Assembly: GCA_963599445.1 (NCBI GenBank)
Contig: CAVBWZ010000003.1
Coordinates: 1-64,000 of the forward strand
Origin: UBA9732 sp963599445
GTDB taxonomy: Bacteria > Spirochaetota > Spirochaetia > Sphaerochaetales > Sphaerochaetaceae
Direction of reading: 5' to 3'
Length of the DNA: 64,000 nt
Part shown: positions 17,836 to 26,539 of the stretch, in pieces
Numbering within the stretch: position 1 is the stretch's first letter
How the letters are laid out: every line of letters begins with the position of its first letter
The notes under the pieces: generated by a model
Told to the model about the DNA's origin: nothing
Databases searched by the model: none
Seen by the model: only the letters and a program-made list of their open reading frames with translations
Position numbers and translations under genes: made by a program

Positions 17836-18628
17836 TCTTTCCCTCCTCCATGGCCACAGGCTGGATGTCCAAGTAGTTGAACAGCGAAAGCAGCATACTC
17901 TTTATCTCATCGTGCGACAGGTCGTAGTAGAGATTGCCGTTGCAGGCAAGGGATATGGCACCGGTCTCCTCCGACACGACTATTATGGCGGCATCGGACT
18001 CCTCCGCCATGCCAAGGGCGGCCCTGTGCCTCGTGCCAAAGGAGGCACGGATATCGGTCTGGCCTGAAAGAGGCAGATAGCACCCGGCTGCGACTATCTT
18101 GGAGCCTTGGATTATCATGGCGCCGTCATGCAGTGGCGTGTCGTGGTCGAACACCGTCACGATGAGTGCGCTTGATATGTCCGCGTTCATTCTGGTTCCA
18201 CTGTCTATTATGTTCTTGAGTCCAAGCCTTCGCGGGAACACGATAAGTGCGCCCCTTTTGGACTGGACGAGGCGCTGGCACGCATTGAGGATGGTCTCTA
18301 TCTGGTCAGACGACGTCTGAACGCCACCCAGCCTGAAGAAACGGGACCTTCTGCTGACGCCTGGGGTGAACGTCCTTCTCAGCTCAGGCTGGTACAACAC
18401 GCACAGGAACACCACACCGGGAACGGCCAGAATCTTCATTAGGCTTGCGATTATGTCAAGCTTGAGCAGGCTACAGGCTATGTAGACGAACACATAGGTC
18501 AGAATCGACCCGATTATGCGGGAAGCCCTGTTCTGGGCAAGCGCAATGTAAGTACTGTAGAAGAAGACAGTCAGAACCACTATCTGCACAGCGGCCCTGA
18601 TCATCTCAGGCACGGTCGTAGGCAACAT
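17822..18628 (-). CDS. cdaA: Diadenylate cyclase (c-di-AMP synthase)
   Basis: A 268-residue membrane enzyme that makes c-di-AMP from two ATP. Three N-terminal helices (residues ~10-85) precede a DAC domain with LIVFPRRLGL, DTPLHDGAMII (catalytic DGA) and GTRHRAALG (RHR motif). The start is ATG 18628, with GGAG about 10 bases upstream inside the glpK stop region. It lies four bases after glpK and just ahead of its YbbR partner. c-di-AMP usually controls potassium and osmolyte balance and wall homeostasis. Confidence 0.96.
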   Translation of the reverse strand: MLPTTVPEMIRAAVQIVVLTVFFYSTYIALAQNRASRIIGSILTYVFVYIACSLLKLDIIASLMKILAVPGVVFLCVLYQPELRRTFTPGVSRRSRFFRLGGVQTSSDQIETILNACQRLVQSKRGALIVFPRRLGLKNIIDSGTRMNADISSALIVTVFDHDTPLHDGAMIIQGSKIVAAGCYLPLSGQTDIRASFGTRHRAALGMAEESDAAIIVVSEETGAISLACNGNLYYDLSHDEIKSMLLSLFNYLDIQPVAMEEGKNEAQ

Positions 18629-18632
18629 CCTC

Positions 18633-20135
18633 TCAATTCTCCTCTGTCCAGTTCAACGTTCTGGAAACGGCCTTGTTCCAGAATTTCACCTTGGCCTCAC
18701 GAGTCTCCTTGGACATCGTAGGCTCCCATCTCTTCTCTTCTCTCCAATGGCTGGAAAGTTGATCCATGCTGTCGAACATGCCAACGGAAAGCCCCGCCGC
18801 ATATGCAGCGCCAAGGGCCGTCGTCTCTATCACCTGAGGCCTTATGACTGGAATTCCAAGGATATCGGCCTGGAACTTCATGAGGGGCTCGCTGTTCGTA
18901 AGGCCTCCATCGACCTTGAGCTTGAGCATCTTTATGTGGCTGTCCGCCTCTATGGCATCGAATATGTCGTTGGCTTGGAACGCCGTGGCCTCAAGCGCCG
19001 CACGGCATATATGGTTCCTGTCGCTGTAGCCTGTAAGGCCTGCAATGACGCCTCTTGCATCGCTTCTCCAGTAGGGAGCGAAAAGCCCTGCGAAGGCAGG
19101 CACTATGTACACTCCTCCGCAGTCCTCAACCCTTGAGGCGAATTCGTCAAGCTCCTGTGCGCTTTGGACCATCTTGAGGTTGTCGCGTATCCACTGTACC
19201 AACGAGCCGGCTACGGCAATGGAGCCTTCGAGGGCGTATACGGGAGGTTCTCCATCCCTTTTGTATGCAACGGTGGAGACCAAGCCATTGTTCGAGAAGC
19301 AAAGCTTGTCGCCGGTGTTCACAAGAAGGAAGCATCCCGTGCCATAGGTGCACTTTCCAAGCCCTTCCGTAAAGCATGCCTGGCCAAAGAGGGCCGCCTG
19401 CTGGTCTCCAAGGATTCCACAGACAGGAACCTCTCCCTGAAACGGACCTGCAACGGATGTAAGGCCATAGGTCCTCCCCGTGGAAGGCACTATCTGTGGA
19501 AGGGCCTTCTTTGGAATCCTGAAGACGGACAAAAGCTCATCGTCCCACTGCAGGGTGTTTATGTTCATTAGCATATAGCGTGATGCATTGGTCACATCTG
19601 TGACGAAGCACCTTCGTGCCGAGAGGTTCCATGTAAGCCAGGTGTCTATCGTGCCAAAGACGGCATCGCCTCTTTCGGCCGCATCCCGGAGCCCATCCAC
19701 GTTGTCCAAAAGCCACGCGATCTTGGAGGCTGCAAAGTATGGGGAGAACAAAAGCCCGCACTTCTTCTTGAGCCAAGACTCGTCACAGCTCTGCTTGAGC
19801 TTGTTTATGAGGTCCGCACCCCTGAGGTCCTGCCACACTATTGCGTTGTACCACACCTTGCCTGTCTTGGGGTTCCACGCAACCACGGTCTCCCTTTGGT
19901 TGGTGATTCCAACGCCCGCAATGTCGCAGGCCTGTGCATCGGCTGCACGAAGTGTCTTTACAATCGTCTCTGTAGTATTGTCCCAGATTTCGTATGGATC
20001 ATGCTCGACCCAACCCGGATTCGGGAAGATCTGCCTATGCTCTATCTGATGCGACGCCCGTATGTCGCCGTGTTCGTCGAACAGAATGAACCTCGTACTA
20101 GTCGTCCCTTGGTCTATTGCACCCAGATACTTCAT
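18633..20135 (-). CDS. glpK: Glycerol kinase
   Basis: A 500-residue FGGY-family kinase that makes glycerol-3-phosphate from glycerol and ATP. It opens GAIDQGTTSTRFILFD and has ILGDQQAALFGQ and LKVDGGLTNSEPLMKFQ. Full length for the family. It is the first gene of the reverse-strand run that continues into cdaA, four bases later. A TATAAT box sits at 20163-20168 on the reverse strand. No glycerol facilitator or glpD is adjacent, which is unusual. Confidence 0.96.
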   Translation of the reverse strand: MKYLGAIDQGTTSTRFILFDEHGDIRASHQIEHRQIFPNPGWVEHDPYEIWDNTTETIVKTLRAADAQACDIAGVGITNQRETVVAWNPKTGKVWYNAIVWQDLRGADLINKLKQSCDESWLKKKCGLLFSPYFAASKIAWLLDNVDGLRDAAERGDAVFGTIDTWLTWNLSARRCFVTDVTNASRYMLMNINTLQWDDELLSVFRIPKKALPQIVPSTGRTYGLTSVAGPFQGEVPVCGILGDQQAALFGQACFTEGLGKCTYGTGCFLLVNTGDKLCFSNNGLVSTVAYKRDGEPPVYALEGSIAVAGSLVQWIRDNLKMVQSAQELDEFASRVEDCGGVYIVPAFAGLFAPYWRSDARGVIAGLTGYSDRNHICRAALEATAFQANDIFDAIEADSHIKMLKLKVDGGLTNSEPLMKFQADILGIPVIRPQVIETTALGAAYAAGLSVGMFDSMDQLSSHWREEKRWEPTMSKETREAKVKFWNKAVSRTLNWTEEN

Positions 20136-20196
20136 GAACCCTCCAGCCTCCAGAATGTGTCCATTATACTTCCGTCACATTATATACTATCAAAGC

Positions 20197-23127
20197 CTAG
20201 ACTGGAAGCGAAACGAAATCCATATCCTCCACGGCTTCATTGGAAACAGCCATGTCTTCACCGCAGACCGTGACACGGACGCTTGAGGCCTGTGCATGCA
20301 TCTCGCAAAGAATCCTCTGAGCCAACTCCTCAAGATCCTTGGCCGTCAGACCAAGGAGTATCCCACGCCTTCTTCTATGCAGAGCCGGAGTCAATCCGTA
20401 GACGATGCGCCTGAACGACTGTGCGCACTTCATCTGAGGCGTCGAGGGCTTTATCTCCCTACCCACCATGGACACGACGCCATACTCCACATCCTTGGGA
20501 TCCAAACCACAGCCAAGGGCCTTCTCGAACTCCTCGAAAGTCCCATCCACGCAGGGGTCTCTGTACGACGAGAACACAAGAAGGTCCTCCATGTCGTCCA
20601 CATGGCTCTCCACCCCATACGCTCCATTGCGCCCACGCACACTATCCCAAAGACAGCCCGATTCCATTGTCCATGCAAGCAGCATTGCAGCCACAAGGTC
20701 CTTGTCAGTCCTCCTTACGAACTTCGTGACAAGTGCATTGAAGGCAGGCCCGGACGACACTTGGAACACCCTATGCCTTGCAGTGTACAATGCCATGTCC
20801 AAGGCATTCCTTCTATAATAGTCAGATATCCTTACAAACCTACCAATATGATATCTATCTATATGTTTCAAAACAAGTTGTCTGCATTCATCAACTGGCT
20901 CTTCGCACCCAAGGTGGAATTTGAGGGCACGCTGGACGAACACCTTGGAGCATAGGTCTGCAAGCCTGTATGACAAAGTCCTCTCATAGGCAGCGTTTCC
21001 ACCAGATTCCTCCAAACGCTCCTTGACGGAGCGCATGTACATCCAACACGATGTACCAACGGTGAGCTCGCTTTCCAAAGCGCTTGGAGAGAACGTGCTT
21101 GTGGCATTCAGAACGGCGTACGAATTGCCGCTGTATGTGTACCCGCTTTCAAAGTCCGTCAAAAGGTCCGTCAAGGCGGCTTTGATTCTGGAGATGTCAG
21201 AGAAATCGGCCTCAAGAAGGATGTCGCCAATGATATCCAAGGCCTTTGCAAGATCCTCACGCAATGTCTTTGCCTTTACGACGACAAGGCTTACAGGACG
21301 GCCCTTCACATCACGTCCGGCTGTCGTGTTTATGGCAAAGCCGCCGGTATTGAGCTTGATGTCTGTGCCAAGCTGCGAATAGGACCGCCCTTTGGTGCCG
21401 CACATGTTGAGGAACCTGACAAGGAGGGGAAGAAGACGCTTCTCCTCAAGGCCAAGACCTCGCACATCGAACCCCATTGAGATGTAGACTATCGAGCGCG
21501 TGAACAAAGGAAGGACATACAGCTTGGAGCCACCTGCAACGTTGAATGACTGTGCCCTGAACTCAGGTATGTCCAAAGGAAGGTCATCGCGGGAGATCCG
21601 TCCAATCGAGGCAATGGCTTCAGGGGAATCAGAAGTAGCAACGAAAGCCTCGTATCTGGCTTTCTCTTCAGAGCCAGGCAGAAGACCACGCTCACCAAGC
21701 TTTGCAATCTTTTCGTCCAAAGCCGCCTTGAAACGCTCTTCGCAGGAAGGATCCTCCTCCACCGTCAAAAGACAGCGCCTTGGGTTCTCCACAAGGTTGC
21801 TGAGCATCCAATCCTCCAGATAGCGGCCGTCGGCCATGCGGGCCTTGAAGTCTTCAAGTCTCTTGAAATCCTTGACTCCATCTTCAGGGCAGCCGCCCCT
21901 AAGCCATGAGCGGGCGGCCTTGAGGCTTGTGGCGACTCCAAAGGGAAGACCGTCGCCGGGAATCTCCTGGAGCTTGAACTCCTGCCTCTTTATTGCGGCG
22001 GCCACAGCATCCTTTGGGAGGCCTTCTCTCGCAAGCCGCTCTATTGTGGAAAGCAGAAAAGCCTCTATCTCATCCTCCCTCCCCTTCGCTGCCTTGCTGA
22101 ATCCAACGGTGAAGGTAAGCATGGGGCTGTCAGGATCCGTTCCGCACATTGGGTTCAGATCCTCGCCAAGTCCTGACTCCACTATTGCCTTGTACAGCGG
22201 TGCTCCGGGATTTCCAAGAAGGACATCCACAAGGACGGACACCGTAAGGACTTCCAAAGGGTCGCTTGATGGAGTCGTAAGCCATGTAAGGACTACACTT
22301 GATGCGTCCTTTACGGCACATCCAACACGTTTTCTGAATGGTTTTATATGTTTTTGCTCATAGTATTCCGATTTAGGAATAAATTTACATCCCTTTGGAG
22401 CACCCTCAAGATAACGGCTTTCAAGCTTGTCCAAATACTCTTTGGCATCGAAGTCTCCAAACAGGAAAAGCCTGCAATTGGAAGACGAATACCATTTCAA
22501 ATAGCGTTCACGGTATTCGTCATACCCAAGGTCGACTATGGAAAGGGGGTCGCCGCCCGAGTCGTATTGGCAAGGGGTCCCTTCGTAAAGGAACTTGGTA
22601 CTGTATGTCTGGACCATTGAGTCCGCTGTGCTCCTTGCACCGCACATCTCGTTGAATACAACGCCGTCATACCTGCCATCAAAGCAACGGATGCCTTCCT
22701 GCTGGAAGGACTCCAATCTAAGAAGCGGGGCAAAGACGGAATCGGCGTATATGTCAAAGAGATTGTCGAAATCCTTCTTCAAAGGCGATGCAAGGGGGAA
22801 CATGGTCTTGTCGCAGAAAGTGACGGCATTTAGAAACGTGTTTGGGCTTGACTGCAAAGCCAAGGAGAACGGATCCTTTACAGGAAACCGTTTTGAGCCG
22901 CACAGGACAGTGTGCTCCAATATGTGGGCTACACCCTTGTCGTCCTGTGACGGCGTGGAGAACATGAAGTTTGCCACCATTTCATGGTTCGCCCCTGACT
23001 TGGAATCTTCATAGGCATCATTGGAGGTACGTATGTGGAACACCTCCATTCCAGTCCCGTCATGGACATAGAAGAGACCTTCTCCGTTGTACTCCTCTAG
23101 CGGTGTACGCCGTACCAAATCAAACAT
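20197..23127 (-). CDS. M16C (presequence-protease-like) zinc metallopeptidase
   Basis: A 976-residue peptidase of the insulinase M16C subfamily. The inverted zinc motif appears as HILEHTVLCGS in the first domain (HxxEH) near residue 65, followed by KDPFSLALQSSPNTFLNAVTF. The four-domain single-chain length (~970) fits PreP-like enzymes that degrade short peptides. No signal peptide is visible, so it is probably cytoplasmic. It overlaps the upstream lipoprotein gene by 8 bases and ends an operon that begins with pepT, also a peptidase. Confidence 0.93.
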   Translation of the reverse strand: MFDLVRRTPLEEYNGEGLFYVHDGTGMEVFHIRTSNDAYEDSKSGANHEMVANFMFSTPSQDDKGVAHILEHTVLCGSKRFPVKDPFSLALQSSPNTFLNAVTFCDKTMFPLASPLKKDFDNLFDIYADSVFAPLLRLESFQQEGIRCFDGRYDGVVFNEMCGARSTADSMVQTYSTKFLYEGTPCQYDSGGDPLSIVDLGYDEYRERYLKWYSSSNCRLFLFGDFDAKEYLDKLESRYLEGAPKGCKFIPKSEYYEQKHIKPFRKRVGCAVKDASSVVLTWLTTPSSDPLEVLTVSVLVDVLLGNPGAPLYKAIVESGLGEDLNPMCGTDPDSPMLTFTVGFSKAAKGREDEIEAFLLSTIERLAREGLPKDAVAAAIKRQEFKLQEIPGDGLPFGVATSLKAARSWLRGGCPEDGVKDFKRLEDFKARMADGRYLEDWMLSNLVENPRRCLLTVEEDPSCEERFKAALDEKIAKLGERGLLPGSEEKARYEAFVATSDSPEAIASIGRISRDDLPLDIPEFRAQSFNVAGGSKLYVLPLFTRSIVYISMGFDVRGLGLEEKRLLPLLVRFLNMCGTKGRSYSQLGTDIKLNTGGFAINTTAGRDVKGRPVSLVVVKAKTLREDLAKALDIIGDILLEADFSDISRIKAALTDLLTDFESGYTYSGNSYAVLNATSTFSPSALESELTVGTSCWMYMRSVKERLEESGGNAAYERTLSYRLADLCSKVFVQRALKFHLGCEEPVDECRQLVLKHIDRYHIGRFVRISDYYRRNALDMALYTARHRVFQVSSGPAFNALVTKFVRRTDKDLVAAMLLAWTMESGCLWDSVRGRNGAYGVESHVDDMEDLLVFSSYRDPCVDGTFEEFEKALGCGLDPKDVEYGVVSMVGREIKPSTPQMKCAQSFRRIVYGLTPALHRRRRGILLGLTAKDLEELAQRILCEMHAQASSVRVTVCGEDMAVSNEAVEDMDFVSLPV

Positions 23128-24544
23128 AATCCGCCTTCAAGAGTGAGTACACCACATCAGCAAGCTTTTCAAAAGACGCCTTCATTGCGTCCTGGGCCGT
23201 ATCACCGAATGCAGATGCATAGACCACAGAGCTGGAATAAATGGGCGACAGGGTCTTCATGTCGAACAAAGTTGCAGTACCTTCAACGCTTGAGGCGAAC
23301 CCTCCAAGCCTTGACTCGACTACGTCCATCTGCCCAAACCTGCAGACCAAAAGGCATTCCGCTCCACCTTTGAGCTGACTGTAGTCGTAAAGGACGTCCT
23401 CCTCCAAGTTGGAATCTGCATAGAAGGGGGAGACCTCAGCGCCATCGGCCTCGAAAAGGGAGCACAGATAGTCTGTCGTCGCCTTGTTTCCAATGGCATA
23501 ACCCTTTGAGTCGAATTCTATGGCTGCAACGGCGATGCTGCCAAGAACGTAGGCCCTGTCGTAGTCGAACCTCACGCTTTTCTCCTCGACTGCGGTCCTA
23601 AGGGAAGCGGCGACAGTTGGGTCTGTGGTGCGTTCAAGGACCTCAAGCTCCGACTCGAAGTCAAGCACGAACTCGACCGACCCCTTGCGGACCATCGAGA
23701 AATTGAGGCAGTCGAACACGAAGCCCCCGTCTGCACCCGTGATGTACACAAACGAATCGTCATACGCATCGCCCTTCATGTCAACGGCACGATACAAGGC
23801 AATGACCTCCGCATTGCGGACCTTGGAAGGAAGCAAGACCGATTTCCTTGTCACGGACACAGTGCACCTCGCCCGCGACGAATCGCTTGATGCAATCGAA
23901 ACCGTTATTGAGCCAAGGATATCCATGACATCCTCGAACAAAACATTGTATGAGTACTCTTCCTTTATGTAATCCTGCCCATAGGAGGCCGCCATGGCCT
24001 GCAGGTAGCAGGAGATGCCTCTTGTGAACATCTCGTCCTTCATGTAGGAATCGCCTTGGAGCACGAGCTCTTCAACGTTTTTGGAGACCTCGTTGCGCCT
24101 TAGAGTCTCCTCTGAGCTTGCAGCTTCTAGGAGGCTTGAATCGGCCACGGCATAGACGTAAAACGTCGTCTCCCTATCCAGAACCCTTGAAAACGAATCC
24201 TCGATTGAAAGGTTGTATGCCTGAACCGTACCCAGAACGCTGAGCTCTCTGTAGACCTCCTGATCCAGAGGGATCCCCAGGTATTCGGAAAGCTGGTCCA
24301 CTATGCTGGAGTAGGCCAAAAGCTCGGCCTGCCTTGAAGAAGAGGCCCGCCCTTCGCCAACGAACGAGACCCTATCCCTTCCAAGTCCTACCTTTGGAGA
24401 ATAGACCCAATACGGAACGCCTGATATGTTCGCCCTGATAAGAGAGGAAAGCGACGTACACCCAGTAAAGGAGAACAGAATGGCAAAGGCAAGGAGAACC
24501 GCAAGAACCGTTTCCTTAAACCTTTTACTGTTGCGCACCTTCAT
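23120..24544 (-). CDS. LPP20-like envelope lipoprotein
   Basis: A 474-residue exported lipoprotein. The signal peptide ends LFSFTGC and the mature N-terminus resembles the LPP20 family (WVYSPKVGLGRDRVSFVGEGRASSSRQAE, where a short segment precedes a helical repeat). The C-terminal half contains alternating strands and a helix and is otherwise unrecognised. Start ATG 24544 shares an ATGA overlap with the preceding gene, so the two products are made in a fixed ratio. This suggests partnership with the adjacent outer-membrane-like protein. Confidence 0.78.
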   Translation of the reverse strand: MKVRNSKRFKETVLAVLLAFAILFSFTGCTSLSSLIRANISGVPYWVYSPKVGLGRDRVSFVGEGRASSSRQAELLAYSSIVDQLSEYLGIPLDQEVYRELSVLGTVQAYNLSIEDSFSRVLDRETTFYVYAVADSSLLEAASSEETLRRNEVSKNVEELVLQGDSYMKDEMFTRGISCYLQAMAASYGQDYIKEEYSYNVLFEDVMDILGSITVSIASSDSSRARCTVSVTRKSVLLPSKVRNAEVIALYRAVDMKGDAYDDSFVYITGADGGFVFDCLNFSMVRKGSVEFVLDFESELEVLERTTDPTVAASLRTAVEEKSVRFDYDRAYVLGSIAVAAIEFDSKGYAIGNKATTDYLCSLFEADGAEVSPFYADSNLEEDVLYDYSQLKGGAECLLVCRFGQMDVVESRLGGFASSVEGTATLFDMKTLSPIYSSSVVYASAFGDTAQDAMKASFEKLADVVYSLLKADYV

Positions 24545-25206
24545 AAAGACACCCCCAATCCTATATACGGCGTCTTGTATAGGAGGCTGCCAACACCCCT
24601 CAGCCATGAAAGCCCAAGCTCCCAACGGAACGAACCAATGTAGTGTCTGTAGGCCAAACCATACGAACAGGCGAAGGAAATGGATGGAAGTACGAATGCA
24701 CCAAGGGTGCACCATCCAAGGACACCTCCGTCTTCAATGAATGTGAAGGAGCTGTCCCAAAGATTGGAAAGGATTACATCGGCTTCAAGCCCCGCTGAAA
24801 CGAACAGCCTTTTGGTCGAATACGTAAAGCCCGCCAGTACTATTGGCCTTATTGGATGAAGGATCGTTGATACTGAATATCCTACAAGGGCGTTCGCCAT
24901 GGAGACCCTTGCAAAAACGGAGTGGTCCCTTCCTTTGTAGATGAGAGCACTCCCTTCCTCCACAGACGAAGAAGTGCTTATTCTGTCGAATACAACGGCT
25001 TTTTCAAGGCTTTTCGCCACAATCAAGACATTGTTATTGGAGTCAACGAACTTCGTACCAACCTTTGGAGGCACATCGAAATCCACTGACGAGACCTGAT
25101 TTCCATAGACATATCCAACGGTTGCACACCAAACGCCGGATACGGCGACGAGAAGCAGAAGAAACAGAACAAGAGCCTTCCTGCCCATTGGACTTGGAAA
25201 CCTCAC
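24541..25206 (-). CDS. Small exported outer-membrane-like protein
   Basis: 216-221 residues. Signal peptide MGRKALVLFLLLLVAVSGVWCA, then a soluble N-terminal region and, from residue ~95, repeated amphipathic strands ending YKTPYIGLGVSL, suggesting a small beta-barrel. The GTG at 25206 overlaps the pepT stop by four bases (GTGA); the ATG at 25188 gives a cleaner signal peptide. No family is recognised. Confidence 0.68.
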   Translation of the reverse strand: MRFPSPMGRKALVLFLLLLVAVSGVWCATVGYVYGNQVSSVDFDVPPKVGTKFVDSNNNVLIVAKSLEKAVVFDRISTSSSVEEGSALIYKGRDHSVFARVSMANALVGYSVSTILHPIRPIVLAGFTYSTKRLFVSAGLEADVILSNLWDSSFTFIEDGGVLGWCTLGAFVLPSISFACSYGLAYRHYIGSFRWELGLSWLRGVGSLLYKTPYIGLGVSL

Positions 25207-26453
25207 CTATGTGATTTTGAGAACTCCAAGGCCCATTGCCTTGCAATCTCTATTATGAGGGCAACGCTGTCGTTCATGGCATCAAGTGCCGCCCATTCGA
25301 ACCTGCTGTGATAGTTGTGGCCGCCGGTATAGAGGTTTGGACACGCAATGCCCTTGATCTGGGCAATGCGGGAACCATCCGTACCGCCCCTGATTATCTC
25401 TGTATGAAGCGGCTGACCAAGGGCCTTTCCCGCCTTGAATATGGCTTCGACCGCCCAAGGGTCCTTCTTTGCAGCTTCACCCATGTTGAGGTAGCTTATC
25501 TTGCTGTCCACAGTGACCTTTCCACCAACATAGAGAAGCTCTATCGCCTTTCCTAGGCTCTGAAGGACCTCGATCCTTCTAAGAAGTCCATCGTAGTCGA
25601 AGTCCCTAAGGTACACAGTAACGTCCATATCCGTTGCGTTTCCACTTGCGTTCTGAGCGCAGTAGTAGCCATAGCGGCCATCCGTGGCCTCCGGACTCTC
25701 CGCCTGAGGGATTGCATTTATGAACGCACTTGCCATCGTAAGGGCATTTACCATTCTGCCTCTTGCAGCGCCAAGATGGTATGAAACGCCGGAGAAATGG
25801 ACCTTTACCGTTGCAGCGTTGAAGCACTCAAGCTCCACCTCATATCTAGTACCGCCGTCTACGGTGTAGAGAGCCTTTGAATGAAGCCTTGAGGCATCGA
25901 AGAAATCCATTCCACAACCGGTCTCTTCGTCTGGAGAGAACAGGATCTCTATCTCGCCGTGCTTGATTTCGGGATGCTTCACAAGGTATGAAACCGCGGT
26001 CATTATCTCCGCAACCCCTCCCTTGTCGTCGCAGCCAAGAAGGGTGTCTCCGCTTGATGTTATTATCGTCGACCCCACATATCGTGCAAGCTCAGGGTTG
26101 TCTGCAGCGATGATGCTGTATTCGTCGTTGAGTCTTATGTCCTTTCCATCGTAGTTCTCGACTACACGAGGTTTAACATGGTTTCCCTCAACGTCATCGG
26201 CTGTATCCACATGGGAGCAGAAGGCAATGCTTGGAAGACCTTGTTCCGTGGCATCCAGCCTTGCAAGGAGGTATCCGTATTCATCAAGGACCACATCCTT
26301 GAGGCCAAGGTCCTTGAGTTCGCCTTCAAGCATCCTCAAGAGGTCCCACTGACCAGGTGTGGACGGGTGCTTTTTGTCTGCAATGGATTCATCGCTCATG
26401 GTATCCACCTGAACGTACCTTAGAAAACGATCAAGGATTTCCTGTTTGTACAT
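25203..26453 (-). CDS. pepT: Peptidase T (tripeptide aminopeptidase)
   Basis: A 416-residue M20 metallopeptidase that removes the N-terminal residue from tripeptides in the cytoplasm. The metal ligands appear as FCSHVDTADDVEG, LGCDDKGGVAEIM and FSPDEETGCGMDFFD. It begins YKQEILDRFLRYVQVDTMSDE, the usual PepT opening. It is the first gene of the envelope/peptidase operon and is divergent from the ABC exporter genes across an 86-bp gap. Confidence 0.95.
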   Translation of the reverse strand: MYKQEILDRFLRYVQVDTMSDESIADKKHPSTPGQWDLLRMLEGELKDLGLKDVVLDEYGYLLARLDATEQGLPSIAFCSHVDTADDVEGNHVKPRVVENYDGKDIRLNDEYSIIAADNPELARYVGSTIITSSGDTLLGCDDKGGVAEIMTAVSYLVKHPEIKHGEIEILFSPDEETGCGMDFFDASRLHSKALYTVDGGTRYEVELECFNAATVKVHFSGVSYHLGAARGRMVNALTMASAFINAIPQAESPEATDGRYGYYCAQNASGNATDMDVTVYLRDFDYDGLLRRIEVLQSLGKAIELLYVGGKVTVDSKISYLNMGEAAKKDPWAVEAIFKAGKALGQPLHTEIIRGGTDGSRIAQIKGIACPNLYTGGHNYHSRFEWAALDAMNDSVALIIEIARQWALEFSKSHR

Positions 26454-26539
26454 GCTTCACTCCTGAGATTTCATTGGAGCTGTGAAAGCCCCTCTCTAGT
26501 ATATTATACAGAACTTTCGTTTTGTTGTACTATAGTGGT

